A DNA stretch of 6,203 nucleotides from contig JBEBJQ010000133.1 in NCBI GenBank assembly GCA_040079795.1, forward strand, positions 1 to 6,203, read 5' to 3'. The notes below the pieces were generated by a model. That model ran no database searches. It saw only the letters and a list, made by a program, of their open reading frames with translations, and had not been told where the DNA came from. The DNA comes from SXIZ01 sp040079795 (lineage in GTDB: Bacteria > Pseudomonadota > Gammaproteobacteria > Methylococcales > Methylomonadaceae). Position numbers and translations under genes: made by a program. Below are positions 5,743 to 6,203 of the stretch, piece by piece. Numbering within the stretch: position 1 is the first letter of the stretch; every line of letters starts with the position of its first letter.

Positions 5743-5790
5743 CCCCTTCGGCTCCGCTCAGGTAGCGCTCCCTGAGCGGAGCCGAAGGGG
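5743..5790. repeat. REP-type perfect inverted repeat, 20-bp arms
   Basis: CCCCTTCGGCTCCGCTCAGG (5743-5762) is exactly complementary to 5771-5790, with an eight-base loop TAGCGCTC. GC-rich palindromes with the core CTTCGGCTCCGCTCAGG / CCTGAGCGGAGCCGAAG are common dispersed repeats in many bacteria (from memory), often mobilised by RAYT transposases; no such gene is in the window. It lies between the HAD and DUF1993 genes and could block transcription or protect the HAD mRNA end, though no T run follows. Confidence 0.8.
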
Positions 5791-5873
5791 ACGTTGCTTA
5801 AAATTATCACAGGTTTAGCCCATTACCGAGCTTATTTAACAATAACCAAGCCCAAACTTACCGGAGAAATATG

Positions 5874-6203
5874 ATGTCACTGTCCATGTACGATGCCTCA
5901 ATCCCTGTTTTTGTCAGGATGTTAGGCAATTTATCCGCAATTCTCGAAAAAGCTGTTGTCCATGCCGAAGCGAAGAAGATCGATCCGGCCATCTTTGTTA
6001 ACGCACGCTTGGCACCGGATATGTATCCGCTGGCAAAGCAGATACAAATAGCAACCGATATTATCAAAGGTGGCGCAGCTCGTCTTGCTGGTGTTGATGT
6101 GCCCAGTTACGCAGATAACGAAGCAACCTTTGCCGACTTACAGGCGCGAATTGCCAAAACCGTGGCTTTTTTGCAAAGCATCAACGCCGAACAAATCAAT
6201 GGC
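5874..6203 (+). CDS. DUF1993-family protein, N-terminal part (runs off the right edge)
   Basis: The frame is open for 110 codons from 5874 to the window end, starting MSLSMYDASIPVFVRML and containing NARLAPDMYPLAKQIQIA, KGGAARLAG and TFADLQARIAKTVAFL. This pattern matches the DUF1993 family (PF09351), small proteins of about 165-175 residues thought to adopt a DinB-like four-helix fold; no reaction is established. It has no signal peptide and is likely cytoplasmic. Two ATGs occur in tandem, at 5871 and 5874. GGAG at 5863-5866 is four bases from the first and seven from the second, so 5874 is preferred; family members also begin MSLSMY. About two thirds of the protein is visible. It follows the REP-type hairpin and probably has its own promoter, which I could not locate. 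Confidence 0.85.
   Translation, partial: MSLSMYDASIPVFVRMLGNLSAILEKAVVHAEAKKIDPAIFVNARLAPDMYPLAKQIQIATDIIKGGAARLAGVDVPSYADNEATFADLQARIAKTVAFLQSINAEQING

Noticed and set aside
1..6203. CRISPR array, tRNA or rRNA genes, toxin-antitoxin pair, complete insertion sequence
   Set aside because: Looked for on both strands; no regularly spaced repeats, RNA gene signatures, transposase motifs or small paired genes were seen.

Overview
The window looks like chromosome from a gammaproteobacterial methanotroph or methylotroph. The main clue is the left edge, where the first 27 codons of a minus-strand gene match the N-terminus of MtdB, the NAD(P)-dependent methylene-tetrahydromethanopterin dehydrogenase of formaldehyde oxidation. 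The moderate, AT-leaning base composition and the scattered hairpin repeats fit a Methylomonas- or Methylobacter-like genome, but placing it at genus level is inference.

Layout. 1-83 (minus): mtdB start, reading out of the window. 84-399: divergent intergenic region with a short hairpin repeat and a near-consensus sigma70 promoter facing right. 400-1572: exported metzincin zinc protease with HEFGHVLGMSHEQ and an SIMAY Met-turn. 1728-2417, 2494-3342 and 3593-4384: three tandem paralogues of an unrecognised membrane protein with about seven TM segments and five invariant histidines. 3382-3519: a decayed C-terminal fragment of a second copy of the protease, lying between membrane copies 2 and 3. 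4484-4684: a fourth membrane copy cut off after its first TM segment. 4921-5673: HAD-superfamily hydrolase. 5743-5790: perfect 20-bp inverted repeat of REP type. 5874 to the right edge: start of a DUF1993-family protein.

The core of interest is 400-4684. The protease fragment ahead of copy 3, together with the similar leaders ahead of copies 2 and 4, suggests that a block [protease - membrane protein A - membrane protein B] was duplicated in tandem. The second block then lost most of its protease and most of its B gene, and copies 3 and 4 were later homogenised at their 5' ends. A secreted protease that stays linked to a multiplying family of His-rich membrane proteins is a candidate functional unit. 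Its job cannot be read from the sequence. The flanking genes (mtdB, HAD, DUF1993) look like ordinary chromosomal genes with no evident link to it.
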